A stretch of DNA of 64,000 nucleotides from contig CAWFCV010000004.1 in NCBI GenBank assembly GCA_963814435.1, positions 1 to 64,000 on the forward strand. Direction: 5' to 3'. The notes under the pieces are model-generated. The model saw only the letters and a list, made by a program, of their open reading frames with translations, ran no database searches and was not told the origin of the DNA. The stretch is from JAEUPI01 sp963814435 (GTDB taxonomy: Bacteria > Pseudomonadota > Gammaproteobacteria > Burkholderiales > Burkholderiaceae_C). Made by a program: the position numbers and the translations under genes. Shown here one piece after another: positions 44,172 to 53,369 of the stretch (the stretch's first letter is position 1; the number at the start of each line of letters is the position of its first letter).

Positions 44172-44291
44172 CACACCGGTGTGGGCATTGGCAGGCCCGG
44201 AGCTGCCGAAACGTGTGTCATCGGGGAGCGTTGCCGCGCCGCCAAAGTGGGGCGAGCACCGGTTGACGGGGCCTGTTTGCCTCCGGAGAAT
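44172..44291 (+). promoter_or_regulatory. Candidate promoter and operator of the sugar ABC operon
   Basis: A perfect 12-bp palindrome CACACCGGTGTG (44172-44183) lies upstream of TTGACG (44263-44268) and GAGAAT (44286-44291), which are 17 bp apart. The predicted start is about 75 bp before the binding-protein ATG. The palindrome is of the size used by dimeric repressors or activators. No regulator gene is adjacent. Inferred from pattern. Confidence 0.4.
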
Positions 44292-44371
44292 GCGTCGGCC
44301 CGTGGAGCCGATCGGTTTCGCACGCTGCACAAATAGCTCAGCCCGCATCCCTTACGGAGACAAGGAACATC

Positions 44372-45895
44372 ATGAAGACGCTCTCGCTACGTGGTCACGC
44401 TGCGCCTGCGCGGGGCCTGCTCTGGGCAACGCTCGTCGCCGGTGCGCTGGCGCTGGCTGCGTGCGGCAAGAAAGAAGAGCCCGCCAAGCCGGCCGCGGCC
44501 CCCGCGGCCGCGTCCACCGCCGGCAAGAGCGCCGCGCAGGTGGCGGTGGACGCGGCCAAGCCGCTGTGCCAGGGCGGCAAGACGATCACCATCGTCTGGG
44601 AGGCGGGCCTGCAGTCGCTCGACCCGAAGAACTTCTCCGGCCCCAAGTGGGAGCAGGCCACCGGCTGCAAGGTGAACGTGATCGAGGTGCCCACCGCCGA
44701 GATGTTCACCAAGATCATGCAGGAGTTTCGCGCCGGCACCGGTGCGTATGACGCGCTCAACGTGATTCCGGCGTGGATGCCCGATCTCGCGCAAGCCGGC
44801 GCGTTGGAGCCGCTGGACGCGATGGTCGACAAGTACGGCTTCCGCGACGAGCTGAAGAAGATCGCGCCCACCTACCGCGACAACCAGATGACGGTGGGCG
44901 ACAAGATCTACGGCTTCCCCGACGACGGCGATGTGTTCGTCATGTACTACCGCAAGGATCTGTTCGCGCGCGAAGACCTGAAAAAGGCCTACAAGGACAA
45001 GTTCAAGGCCGACCTCGCGGTGCCCAAGACCTGGGACGAGTTCCAGCAAGTGGGCAGCTTCTTCACCGAGAAGCTCAAGGGCGAAGGCATCTACGGCGCG
45101 TCGATGTTCCGCGAGCCGGGCTACGGCAACTTCATGTTCCAGGAGCGCTTCCGCAACGAAGGCGGCAAGTTCTTCGACGACAGCATGAAGGCCACGATCA
45201 ACGGTCCCGCCGGCCTGAAGGTGCTGAAGGGCTGGCTCGCCGAGAACAAGTTCATGCCCAAGGGCGTGGAGAAGTTCGGCTTCGTCGAGAACCTCGCGGT
45301 GTTTCTCAAGGGCGAGAGCGCGATGACGATCTCCTGGCCGCCGTACGGCCGCTTCGCGGCCGGCTACCTGGCCAACGAGAAGGCGCTCGACTGGGTGCCG
45401 AAGTCGCAGATCGCGGGCAAGGTCGGCTATGCGCTGCCGCCGGGCGGCCACCCGGAGCTGGCTGCCGGCTTCGCGCTGTCGGTGGCCTCGACCTCGAAGA
45501 ACAAGGAGGCCGCCTACCTGTTCATCCAATGGCTCAACAGCGAGGAGATCAGCAACCAGCGCGTGAAGCTGCCCTACGCGCTGCGCGACCCGTTCCGCGA
45601 TTCGCACTACACCGATCCGGGCTACCTGGCGCTGTGGCCCGACGCCAAAGACTATCTGGCCGCGTTGGGCCAGGGTGCGCAGACGGGCTTGCTCGATCTG
45701 TCGCTGATTCAGACCGACAAGTACGAAGAGGCACTGCGCCAGGGCATCAGCAAGCTGTGGGCCGGCGACGACCCGCAGAAGATCCTCGACAAGGTGGCCG
45801 CCGACTGGAACGCCATCACGCAGCAGGTGGGCGTGGACAAGCAGAAGGCGGTGTATGCAGCCTGGGCCGCCAAGTCGGGCGCCTACCCGAAGTAA
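44372..45895 (+). CDS. Sugar-type ABC transporter substrate-binding lipoprotein
   Basis: A 507-residue family-1 extracellular solute-binding protein. The signal peptide ends in LALAAC with C31 as the lipidated residue. An Ala/Pro/Lys-rich linker (to about 70) precedes the two-lobe fold: TITIVWEAGLQSLDPKNFSG, EMFTKIMQEFRAGTGAYDAL, GFPDDGDVFVMYYRKDLF and ESAMTISWPPYGRFAAGYL. It heads an operon with two permeases, an ATPase and three catabolic enzymes, so it should capture the pathway substrate. The downstream lactonase suggests a branched sugar acid or related carbohydrate. Confidence 0.9.
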   Translation: MKTLSLRGHAAPARGLLWATLVAGALALAACGKKEEPAKPAAAPAAASTAGKSAAQVAVDAAKPLCQGGKTITIVWEAGLQSLDPKNFSGPKWEQATGCKVNVIEVPTAEMFTKIMQEFRAGTGAYDALNVIPAWMPDLAQAGALEPLDAMVDKYGFRDELKKIAPTYRDNQMTVGDKIYGFPDDGDVFVMYYRKDLFAREDLKKAYKDKFKADLAVPKTWDEFQQVGSFFTEKLKGEGIYGASMFREPGYGNFMFQERFRNEGGKFFDDSMKATINGPAGLKVLKGWLAENKFMPKGVEKFGFVENLAVFLKGESAMTISWPPYGRFAAGYLANEKALDWVPKSQIAGKVGYALPPGGHPELAAGFALSVASTSKNKEAAYLFIQWLNSEEISNQRVKLPYALRDPFRDSHYTDPGYLALWPDAKDYLAALGQGAQTGLLDLSLIQTDKYEEALRQGISKLWAGDDPQKILDKVAADWNAITQQVGVDKQKAVYAAWAAKSGAYPK

Positions 45896-45919
45896 CGCAA
45901 CGGCGACAGCCAGAGCGAA

Positions 45920-45937
45920 GGCGGGCGCTGGCCCGCC
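45920..45937 (+). terminator. Attenuator-like hairpin between binding protein and permease
   Basis: GGCGGGC-GCTG-GCCCGCC forms a perfect 7-bp stem with a four-base loop, followed by TTGCTGTTT. It lies 24 bp after the binding-protein stop and 10 bp before the permease ATG. It could partly terminate transcription or protect the upstream message, raising binding protein over membrane subunits, as in many ABC import operons. Confidence 0.55.
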
Positions 45938-45947
45938 TTGCTGTTTC

Positions 45948-46814
45948 ATGACACGTGACCGCCAATTCCAAACCACGCTGATCGCGCCATCGATCTTCGT
46001 GCTGCTGCTGATCGGCGTCTTTCCGCTCGTGTACCTGCTGGTGGTGAGCTTCCAGGGCATCACCATGACCGCCAACGACACGAGCTTCCACGGCCTGCGC
46101 AACTTTGCGCAGCTGATGCACGACACGCGGGCCTGGGAGTCGTTGCTGCACACGCTGGTGTTCACCGGCGTCGCGCTGCCGCTGGAGCTCGTGCTCGGCC
46201 TGCTGATGGCGCAGCTGTTCATCGACCATCTGCCCGGTCGGCCGGTGTTCGTGGCATTGCTCGTGCTGCCGGTGGTGGTGTCGCCCATCGTGTCGGGCGC
46301 CACCTGGTCGCTGATGTTCGACAACCGGTTCGGCCCGATCAACCAGGTGATCGGCTGGCTCGCGGGCCGCGAGGTCACGCTGCTGTGGACCATCCAGCCG
46401 AACCTGGTGTACCCGGCGATCCTGGTGGCCGAGGTGTGGCAGTGGACGCCGTTCATGTTTCTGCTGCTGCTGGCTGCGCTGTCGGCGGTGGACAAGTCGC
46501 AGCTCGAGGCCGCGGCGATCGACGGTGCGGGCTATTGGCGCACGTTCTTTCGCATCGTGCTGCCCGCCATCTGGCCGGTGATGGCGGTGGCCATCCTGAT
46601 CCGTGGGCTCGACCTGTTCCGGCTGTTCGACATCGTGTGGGCGCTCACCAAGGGCGGGCCGGGGACGACGACGGAGACCTTGTCGATCTTCACCTACGTG
46701 AAGGGCTTCCAGCAGTTCGAAACCAGCTATACGGCGGCGGTGGCGCTGCTGATCATCTTTGCGTTGTCCGTGGCCGTCACGTTGGCGCTGCGCCGCGTGC
46801 AGTTGTCTAGATGA
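45948..46814 (+). CDS. Sugar ABC transporter permease (MalF/UgpA-like)
   Basis: A 288-residue inner-membrane subunit with six membrane helices, beginning LIAPSIFVLLLIGVFPLVYL. The ATPase-contact EAA loop is QLEAAAIDGAGYWRTFFRIV followed by LPAIWP. The C-terminal region includes LTKGGPGTTTETLSIFTYV, typical of MalF-like permeases. The ATG at 45948 matches the family N-terminus; a longer frame overlapping the previous gene is unlikely. The end overlaps the next permease by four bases. Confidence 0.92.
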   Translation: MTRDRQFQTTLIAPSIFVLLLIGVFPLVYLLVVSFQGITMTANDTSFHGLRNFAQLMHDTRAWESLLHTLVFTGVALPLELVLGLLMAQLFIDHLPGRPVFVALLVLPVVVSPIVSGATWSLMFDNRFGPINQVIGWLAGREVTLLWTIQPNLVYPAILVAEVWQWTPFMFLLLLAALSAVDKSQLEAAAIDGAGYWRTFFRIVLPAIWPVMAVAILIRGLDLFRLFDIVWALTKGGPGTTTETLSIFTYVKGFQQFETSYTAAVALLIIFALSVAVTLALRRVQLSR

Positions 46815-47641
46815 AGGTGCAACACCGCCGCCAGGTCACGCAGGCCGCGCGCTTCGTCGGCGCGGTGCTGCTGACGGTTGGCTTCCTGTTTCCGATCTAC
46901 TGGCTGTTCATGATGTCGTTCAAGACGGCCGACGAGATCTATGCCTACCCGCCGGTGTGGTGGCCCTCGGGCCTGCAGCTGGGCAACTACGTGGTCTTGT
47001 TCAAGGACGGCGACGCGCGCGCGGTGTGGAACAGCCTCGTGGTGTCCAGCCTCAGCACGGTGGCAGCGATGTTTCTCGGCACGATCTGCGCCTACAGCCT
47101 GGCACGCTTCAAGACCGGTGGCGACCATCTCGCCAACTGGATCATCTCGCAGCGCATGGTGCCGCCCATCGCGGTGGTGTTTCCGATCTTCCTGCTGTAC
47201 GTGTGGTTTCACTGGGTCGACACCTACTTCGGGCTGATCCTGCTGTACACCGCGTTCAACCTGCCCTACGTGATCTGGATGATGCGCGGCTACATCCTGG
47301 ACATCCCCATCGCGCTCGAACAGGCCGCCCTCGTGGACGGCTACACGCGCTGGCAGGTGCTGTGGAAGGTGGTGTTCCCGATGTGCCGCGCGGGCTTGTT
47401 CGCCACCGCGGTGTTCACCTTCGTGTTCGCGTGGAACGACTTCATCTTCGCCCTCGTGCTCACGCGCACCGAGGTCACAACCTACACGGTGCAGGTGACC
47501 CACTACTTCGGCGGCCAGTCGAACTTCTGGGCCAAGATTTCGGCGATGTCGGTGCTCGGCACGGTGCCGATCTTCATCGTCGTCGGTTTCATGCAGCGGT
47601 ATCTGGTGCGCGGCATCTCGCTCGGCGCGGTGAAGGGTTAG
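46811..47641 (+). CDS. Sugar ABC transporter permease (MalG/UgpE-like)
   Basis: A 276-residue second membrane subunit with six helices, starting after a short basic N-terminus (FVGAVLLTVGFLFPIYWLFM). The EAA motif is LEQAALVDGYTRWQVLWKVV followed by FPMCRAG. AWNDFIFALVLTRTE is typical of MalG-like proteins. The start overlaps the stop of the first permease (ATGA), and the ATPase gene follows after 12 bp, so the three are produced together. Confidence 0.92.
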   Translation: MKVQHRRQVTQAARFVGAVLLTVGFLFPIYWLFMMSFKTADEIYAYPPVWWPSGLQLGNYVVLFKDGDARAVWNSLVVSSLSTVAAMFLGTICAYSLARFKTGGDHLANWIISQRMVPPIAVVFPIFLLYVWFHWVDTYFGLILLYTAFNLPYVIWMMRGYILDIPIALEQAALVDGYTRWQVLWKVVFPMCRAGLFATAVFTFVFAWNDFIFALVLTRTEVTTYTVQVTHYFGGQSNFWAKISAMSVLGTVPIFIVVGFMQRYLVRGISLGAVKG

Positions 47642-47653
47642 GGGAAGACACTC

Positions 47654-48754
47654 GTGGCCGACCTGAAGATATCCGCGCTCCACAAGTACTACGGCACGAT
47701 GCACGCGGTGCGTGGCATCGACCTGGAGATCCCCGCCGGGGAGTTCACCGTGCTGGTGGGCCAATCGGGTTGCGGCAAGAGCACGCTGTTGCGCACGATC
47801 GCCGGGCTGGAGGACATCGGCAGCGGCACCATCGCGATCGCCGGCGAGGTGGTGAACGACCTGCCGCCGCGCGAGCGCGACATCGCGATGGTGTTCCAGA
47901 ACTATGCGCTGTACCCGTACATGACGGTGTACGACAACATCGCATTCGGCCTGCGCGCGCGCAAGACGCCGCGCTCCGAGATCGAAACCAAGGTGCAGGC
48001 AGCCGCCAAGATGCTTGCCATCGACCACCTGCTCGATCGGCATCCGCGCCAGTTGTCCGGCGGACAGCTGCAGCGCGTGGCGATCGGGCGCGCGATCGTG
48101 CGCAATGCGCGGCTGTATCTGTTCGACGAACCGCTGTCGAACCTGGATGCGCAACTGCGCGACGAGATGCGCGGCGAGATCAAGCGGTTGCACCAGGAGC
48201 TGGGCAAGACGATGATCTACGTCACCCACGACCAGATCGAGGCCATGACGATGGCCGATCGCATCGTGCTGATGCGCGAGGGTCGCATCGAGCAGCAGGG
48301 CGCGCCGCTGGATCTGTACGAACGGCCGGCGACGAAATACGTCGCGGGCTTCCTGGGCTCGCCGGCGATGAACTTCATCCCTGCGCAGCTGGTGGCAGAC
48401 GGTGGCGGACTCGCGCTGCGCCTGGCCGACAGCACGCTGCTCGCCTTGCCGGTGCAGCGCGCGGCTCGATACGCCACGCAGCGTGACCGCGCCGTCACGC
48501 TCGGTGTGCGCCCCGAACACATCGGCCGCGCGCGTGCCGGCGATTCGCGCGCCGGCGTGGCGCGTTGCACGGCGGGGATCGATCTGGTGCAACCCACCGG
48601 CTCGCGCACGTATGGCACCTTCAGGCTCGGCGGGCAGGAGGTGATTGCCGAACTGCAGGCGCACGACCTGCCGAAGGTGCACGAGCAGGTCGAACTGGCG
48701 ATCGACATGAACCGCGCGCTGCTGATCGACCCGCAGACCGAGGCGGTGCTATGA
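47654..48754 (+). CDS. Sugar ABC transporter ATP-binding protein (UgpC/MsmK-like)
   Basis: A 366-residue ATPase. Walker A is GQSGCGKST (36-44), the Q-loop is MVFQNYALYPYMTVYDNI, the signature is LSGGQLQR (134-141), Walker B is LYLFDEP (154-160) and the switch His is in VTHDQIEAMT (H192). The C-terminal TOBE/regulatory extension (about 240-366) is typical of carbohydrate importers of the MalK group. It starts at GTG. It energises the two adjacent permeases and precedes the lactonase-like gene by 13 bp. Confidence 0.93.
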   Translation: MADLKISALHKYYGTMHAVRGIDLEIPAGEFTVLVGQSGCGKSTLLRTIAGLEDIGSGTIAIAGEVVNDLPPRERDIAMVFQNYALYPYMTVYDNIAFGLRARKTPRSEIETKVQAAAKMLAIDHLLDRHPRQLSGGQLQRVAIGRAIVRNARLYLFDEPLSNLDAQLRDEMRGEIKRLHQELGKTMIYVTHDQIEAMTMADRIVLMREGRIEQQGAPLDLYERPATKYVAGFLGSPAMNFIPAQLVADGGGLALRLADSTLLALPVQRAARYATQRDRAVTLGVRPEHIGRARAGDSRAGVARCTAGIDLVQPTGSRTYGTFRLGGQEVIAELQAHDLPKVHEQVELAIDMNRALLIDPQTEAVL

Positions 48755-48767
48755 GGAGACCCGACCG

Positions 48768-50768
48768 ATGAAGACCATTTCGCGTGCGATCAAACTGTGC
48801 GGTACCGAGCAGCCCGACGTGGTGGGCCGCGTCCTGAAGGCCGGGCCGATGCAGGTGGAGTTCGACAACGGCCAGCTGCGTTATCTGAAGGTCGGCGGCG
48901 TCGAAGTGCTGCGCGCACTCGGGTTCCTGGTGCGCGACGAGAACTGGGGCACCTACACGCCGACCATCAGCGACCTGATGGTCGACGAACGCAGCGACGG
49001 CTTCTCGGTGTCGTTCCGCGCGGTGTGCAGCCGAGCGGGCCAGGAGATTGCCTACGACGCCAGGATCGAGGGTCACGCCAACGGCGACCTCGAGTTCGAG
49101 GGCACCGCGGTGCCGAAGACCGACTTCCTGACCGCCCGCACCGGCTTCGTTGTGCTGCACCCTCTCAAGGGCGTGGCGGGGCGCCCGGTCACGGTGGAGC
49201 ATGTCGACGGCCGCGTCGTCCATTCGCAGTTCCCGCCGCTGGTCGATCCGGTGCAGCCGTTCCTCGCGATCCGCGCACTGACGCACGAGGTGAGCCAGGG
49301 GCTGAAAGCGACCGTGCGCATGGACGGCGACACGTTCGAGATGGAAGACCACCGCAACTGGACCGACGCGTCGTTCAAGACCTATGTGCGCCCGCTGGCG
49401 CTGCCGTGGCCCTACACCTTGCCCGCCGGCCAAGCGGTGAAGCAGTCGGTCAGCGTCAAGTTGTCCGGCACCGCGAAGGGCAGCGCGACCGCGACCGCCG
49501 GCGCAGGCGTCGAAGTCAAGCTCGGCGCGGTGACGAATCAGACGCTGCTGCCGCTGGGACTGGGCGTTCCGGCGCAGGAGATCCAGCCGGCGCTGCGCAG
49601 CGCCGAGCTGTTGCAGCTCGCGGCGCCGCGCATTCTGCAATGCCACTTCGATCCGCGCCAACGCCATGGCCTGGCGGAATTGAGCGGCTATCGGCAGATG
49701 GCTGAGCTCACCGGCGCGAGCGTTGTGCTCGAGGCCGTGGTCGAGAGCGTCGACCAGTACGCCGACGAACTGCAACGCCTGGGCGGTCTCGTCCGGCAAG
49801 CGGGTCTTGCGCTCGACGGCGTCGCCGTGTGCCCGGTGGGCGACTTGAAATCGGTGCTGCCGGGTGGCGCGCGCCCACCGGCGCCGCCGCTCGAAGGCCT
49901 GTACGCGGCGGCGCGCCGCGCGTTTCCGGGCGTCAAGCTCGGCGGCGGCATGTTCTCGTTCTTCACCGAACTGAACCGCAAGCGCCCGCCGGCGCAGCTG
50001 CTCGACTTCGTGATGAACACCACCTGCCCGATCGTGCACGCGGCCGATGATCGTTCGGTGATGGAAACGCTCGAGGCGCTGCCGTTCCAGGTGGGCACGG
50101 CCCGCACCTACCTCGGCGTGACGCCACACCGCGTGGGCCCGAGCGCGATCGGCTGCCGCGACAATCCGCATGGCGCGACGTTCACGCCCAATCCCGACAA
50201 CCTGCGCGTCTGCCTGGCCAGGATGGACCCGCGCATGCGAGGCCTGTTTGGCGCCGCATGGACGCTCGGCTACATCGCCACCTTGGCGCACACCGGGATC
50301 GAGGCGCTGACGATTGGCGCGCCGAGCGGGCCGCTGGGCATCGTCCACCGCCGCACGGACTATGCGCAGCCCTACTACGACGAACTGTCGGGGCCTGCGG
50401 TCTACCCGGTCTTCCATGTAATCAGCGGGCTCACGCGCGGCGCCGGCGCCAGGCTCGTCGATGCGGATTCATCCGACAGCCAGAAGGTGCAAAGCCTGGC
50501 CTACCGCGCGCGCGGGGGCATCACACTGTGGCTGGCCAACCTGACGGCCGCCACGCAGAAAGTCCGCATCACCGCGGGCGACGGCGCAGCGCTCGGCGCG
50601 ACGGTCGGAGCGCTGCTCGACGAACGCAGCTTCGACGTCGCGACCGCACACCCCGTACAGTTCCAGAATTCCTGGCAGGCGATGGCCAACCAGGTGACGC
50701 TCGAGCCCTATGCCGTCGCGATACTCGCTGTCAGCGACCGGCAGCCCGACCCAAGGAGAACGCGATGA
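48768..50768 (+). CDS. D-apionate-lactonase-like protein
   Basis: A 666-residue cytoplasmic protein (no signal peptide). Segments match the D-apionate lactonase (ApnL) family as I recall it: QLRYLKVGGVEVLRALGFLV, RDENWGTYTPTISDLMV, RTGFVVLHPLKGVAGRPVTV, EHVDGRVVHSQFPPLVDPVQ and the later DHRNWTDASFKTYVRPLALP. ApnL hydrolyses D-apionolactone to D-apionate in apiose catabolism. Here it follows a sugar ABC importer and overlaps an HpcH/HpaI aldolase gene by four bases, but none of the known later apionate enzymes (RuBisCO-like protein, 3-oxo-isoapionate kinase/decarboxylase) is present. Substrate could be a different sugar lactone. Confidence 0.78.
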   Translation: MKTISRAIKLCGTEQPDVVGRVLKAGPMQVEFDNGQLRYLKVGGVEVLRALGFLVRDENWGTYTPTISDLMVDERSDGFSVSFRAVCSRAGQEIAYDARIEGHANGDLEFEGTAVPKTDFLTARTGFVVLHPLKGVAGRPVTVEHVDGRVVHSQFPPLVDPVQPFLAIRALTHEVSQGLKATVRMDGDTFEMEDHRNWTDASFKTYVRPLALPWPYTLPAGQAVKQSVSVKLSGTAKGSATATAGAGVEVKLGAVTNQTLLPLGLGVPAQEIQPALRSAELLQLAAPRILQCHFDPRQRHGLAELSGYRQMAELTGASVVLEAVVESVDQYADELQRLGGLVRQAGLALDGVAVCPVGDLKSVLPGGARPPAPPLEGLYAAARRAFPGVKLGGGMFSFFTELNRKRPPAQLLDFVMNTTCPIVHAADDRSVMETLEALPFQVGTARTYLGVTPHRVGPSAIGCRDNPHGATFTPNPDNLRVCLARMDPRMRGLFGAAWTLGYIATLAHTGIEALTIGAPSGPLGIVHRRTDYAQPYYDELSGPAVYPVFHVISGLTRGAGARLVDADSSDSQKVQSLAYRARGGITLWLANLTAATQKVRITAGDGAALGATVGALLDERSFDVATAHPVQFQNSWQAMANQVTLEPYAVAILAVSDRQPDPRRTR

Positions 50769-51542
50769 AACCGAATGCGATCAAGAAAGACGTGCTGGCC
50801 GGCAAGCCGGTGGCCGGCGCGATGGTGTTCGAGTTCTTCTCGCCGGGCATGTCGGCGATCCTGGCCAACGCCGGCTGCCGCTTCGTGCTCTACGACATGG
50901 AACACACGGGCCTCGGCTTCGAGACGCTGAAGTGGCTGTTCGCGGGTTGCCGCGGTCTGCCGATCGAGCCGATGGTGCGCGTGCCGCGCGGCGAATACAC
51001 CTGGTTGGCGCGTGCGCTCGACCTGGGTGCACGCGGCGTGATGATCCCGATGGTCGAATCGGCGGACCACGCCAAAGCCATCGTGCAGGCATGCCGCTAT
51101 CCGCCGGTGGGCCGACGCGGCGCCGCGTTCGGCTTTGCGCAATGCGACTACCTGGGCGGCGACGTCGGCGAGAAGATCCGCCAATACCACGAGCGCACGA
51201 TGATCATCGCGCAGATCGAAACCGAACGCGGGCTCGAACAGGTCGAGGCCATCGCCGCGGTCGACGGCATCGACGTGCTGTGGGTCGGGCATTTCGACCT
51301 GTCCAATTTCATGGGCATCCCGGCCCAGTTCAACGATCCGCGCTTCGACGCGGCGATGCGCAAGGTGGCGCAGGTGGCGCGTCACACGCGGCAAGGCCGC
51401 CGGCTTCATGGCCACCGACGCGGCCTGGATTGCGCGCGCGCGCGAGATGGGTTTCACGATGATCGCCGGCGGCACCGACACCGGCTTGCTCGAACTCGCG
51501 TTGAAGGGCATGGTCGGCCAGATTCAGGGCACGCAGCCATGA
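50765..51542 (+). CDS. HpcH/HpaI-family aldolase, one frameshift
   Basis: A class II 2-oxo-acid aldolase or lyase of the HpcH/HpaI/macrophomate-synthase type. The main frame has FEFFSPGMSAILANAGCRFV, LYDMEHTGLGFETLKWLFAG, the active-site RVPRGEYTWLARALDLGARG, and QIETERGLEQVEAIAAVDGI with a metal-binding Glu, then VLWVGHFDLSNFMGIP. One extra C near 51393 shifts the frame; the rest (KAAGFMATDAAWIARAREMG, then GFTMIAGGTDTGLLELALKG) is in the adjacent frame. Corrected length is 258 residues. It would cleave a 2-keto-3-deoxy sugar acid or similar to pyruvate plus aldehyde. Confidence 0.85.
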
Positions 51543-52538
51543 GCGCGGCCGCGCGGTTTCGCGTCGGGCTGACCCGCGATATCCTGAATCGCGAAGGCCA
51601 GCCATCGTTCGGCACCGGGCCGCTTGCGCTGCTTGCCGGCGACCCGCGCATCGAGTGGGAGTTCCTGCCCGAGTCGGTTGACGAGATCACGCCCGACATC
51701 ATGGCGCGCTACGACGGGCTCTATGTGAACTCGCCGCGGGTCAGCGCGGCGTCGGTGGCGCGCGGCGACCTGCGGGTGAAGATCGTGGCGCGCCACGGCG
51801 TCGGTTACGACTCGGTCGACGTGCGCGCCCTGGCGGCGCGGGGTGTCGTGGCCACCAACACGCCGGTGGCCGTGCGTCGCCCGGTGGCGGTGGCCGCGCT
51901 GACCTTCATCTTCGCGCTGGCCGGCCGCCTGATCCAGAAGGACCGGCTGACCCGGACTGGCCGCTGGCACGAGCGCACCAGCTTCATGGGTCTGGGGTTG
52001 ACGACGCGCACGCTGGGCGTCATCGGCGCCGGCGGCATCGGCCGCGAGTTGCTCGCGCTGGCCCGGCCGTTCGGCTGGAAGATGCTGGTCGCCGACCCAT
52101 ACGTGGACGCGGCCTCGGTGGCGGCACTCGGTGCCGAGCGCGTGCACGCTCGAGCGGCTGCTGGAGAGCTCCGACTTCGTCGTCGCCACCGTTCTGCTGA
52201 ACGACGAGACCCGTCACCTGATGAATGCCGAGCGCTTTGCGCAGATGAAGCGCAGCGCCTACTTCATCAACCTGTCTCGCGGGCCGATCGCCGACGAAGC
52301 GGCGCTCATCGCCGCACTGCGCGACGGCGGCATCGCCGGTGCCGGCATCGACGTGTTCGAGCAGGAGCCGGTCGCGCCGGACAATCCGCTGCTGCGCATG
52401 GACAACGTGCTCGTGACGCCGCACGCGCTGTGCTGGACCGACGAGTGCTTCGACGCCATCGCCCGGGAGGGCCTGACCTGCATCGTCGACTTCGCCAACG
52501 GCCGCATGCCGATGTCGGTGATACGACTCGCCGAGTAG
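51539..52538 (+). CDS. D-isomer-specific 2-hydroxyacid dehydrogenase, one frameshift
   Basis: The NAD-binding domain has TLGVIGAGGIGRELLALARP followed by FGWKMLVADPYVDA. The catalytic triad of the family is present: Arg in INLSRGPIADEAALIAAL, Glu in GIDVFEQEPVAPDNPLLRMD, and His in VLVTPHALCWTDECFDAIA. A one-base shift near 52143 splits the frame; corrected length is about 332 residues. The start overlaps the aldolase stop (ATGA). In this operon it would reduce or oxidise a 2-hydroxy/2-oxo acid before or after aldol cleavage. Confidence 0.85.
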
Positions 52539-52674
52539 GCCGGGAGCGTGCGTACGCCAGCCCGATAGGGTGCTGGCAAGGGCTCACCGGGGTATTTCGG
52601 GTCGGGCGGCACTGTTTCGGTTCTTCCCCCTCAAGGGTGTCGGCCAGCCGACTGGTTGGCGCGTTGGTGACCAG

Positions 52675-53157
52675 ATGCTCGCAGCGATGCCCCCAACAAC
52701 TTCGGCTTCGGCGCCTCGGCGCCTGCCGGCCCTGATGCTTGCGGCCCTGCTGTTGGCGGTTCCCGGCGGCCCGGCCCGCGCGGCCAACGACTCGGCGAGC
52801 CATGACGAGACGGCCAACTGCATCGCGGTGATGCGGACGAACGCCGACGAGCTGGCCCGCCAGGTGAAGGGCGGCAACAAGGCCCAGGAACCGGCGCTGC
52901 GCGCCGAACTCGTGCGCGCCACGGCACTGGTGGGGCGCACCTATCTGGACGGGATGCACGACTCGACCGAGGCCAAGGCTCGGCTCAAGGCGGCGCAGGA
53001 GCGCCAGGCTGCCTGGGACGAAGCCCGCAAGGCCACCGTTCGCCAGGCCTGCCTGAAACGCGCCGATGCCGAGCTGGCCGATGCCTCCGGCCCGCAGCGC
53101 TTCATCGTCGAGCGCATTGCCCAGGCGACGATGCAGCGCATGCTGCAGGCTCACTAG
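52675..53157 (+). CDS. Exported protein of unknown function (paralogue 2)
   Basis: A 160-residue protein, same length as and highly similar to the one at 39324. The signal peptide is followed by ANDSASHDETANCIAVMRTN, ADELARQVKGGNKAQEPALR and RQACLKRADAELADASGPQR. Identity is high through the mature region; the signal peptides differ more. Upstream similarity begins near 52620 and reads, in frame, KGVGQPTGWRVGDQML. It is an isolated gene after the catabolic operon. I do not recognise the family. Confidence 0.7.
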   Translation: MLAAMPPTTSASAPRRLPALMLAALLLAVPGGPARAANDSASHDETANCIAVMRTNADELARQVKGGNKAQEPALRAELVRATALVGRTYLDGMHDSTEAKARLKAAQERQAAWDEARKATVRQACLKRADAELADASGPQRFIVERIAQATMQRMLQAH

Positions 53158-53369
53158 CGCGCGGTGCGGGGGGTGCCCGCTGCCGTCGTGCGGGCGGCGC
53201 CGACCCTGGTTGGCCGTATCGACACCACGGCGAGCGGCACCAGTCGGGCTACTGCAGAACGGCGAACGCCGCGCAACGCCGGGCGAAGCCCCCAATGTTC
53301 GCTGACCCACAGACGCACGCGCCGGGAAGGACCATGGTGCTGATCAAGTCAACCCGGAAGGAAATCCAC

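Noticed and set aside
44387..46495. 700-codon minus-strand frame opposite the sugar-binding protein and permease
   Set aside because: Composition and phase are those of an antisense shadow; the plus-strand genes have clear motifs.
46727..48682. Long minus-strand frame opposite the second permease and ATPase
   Set aside because: Shadow of genes with Walker and EAA motifs; no family resemblance.
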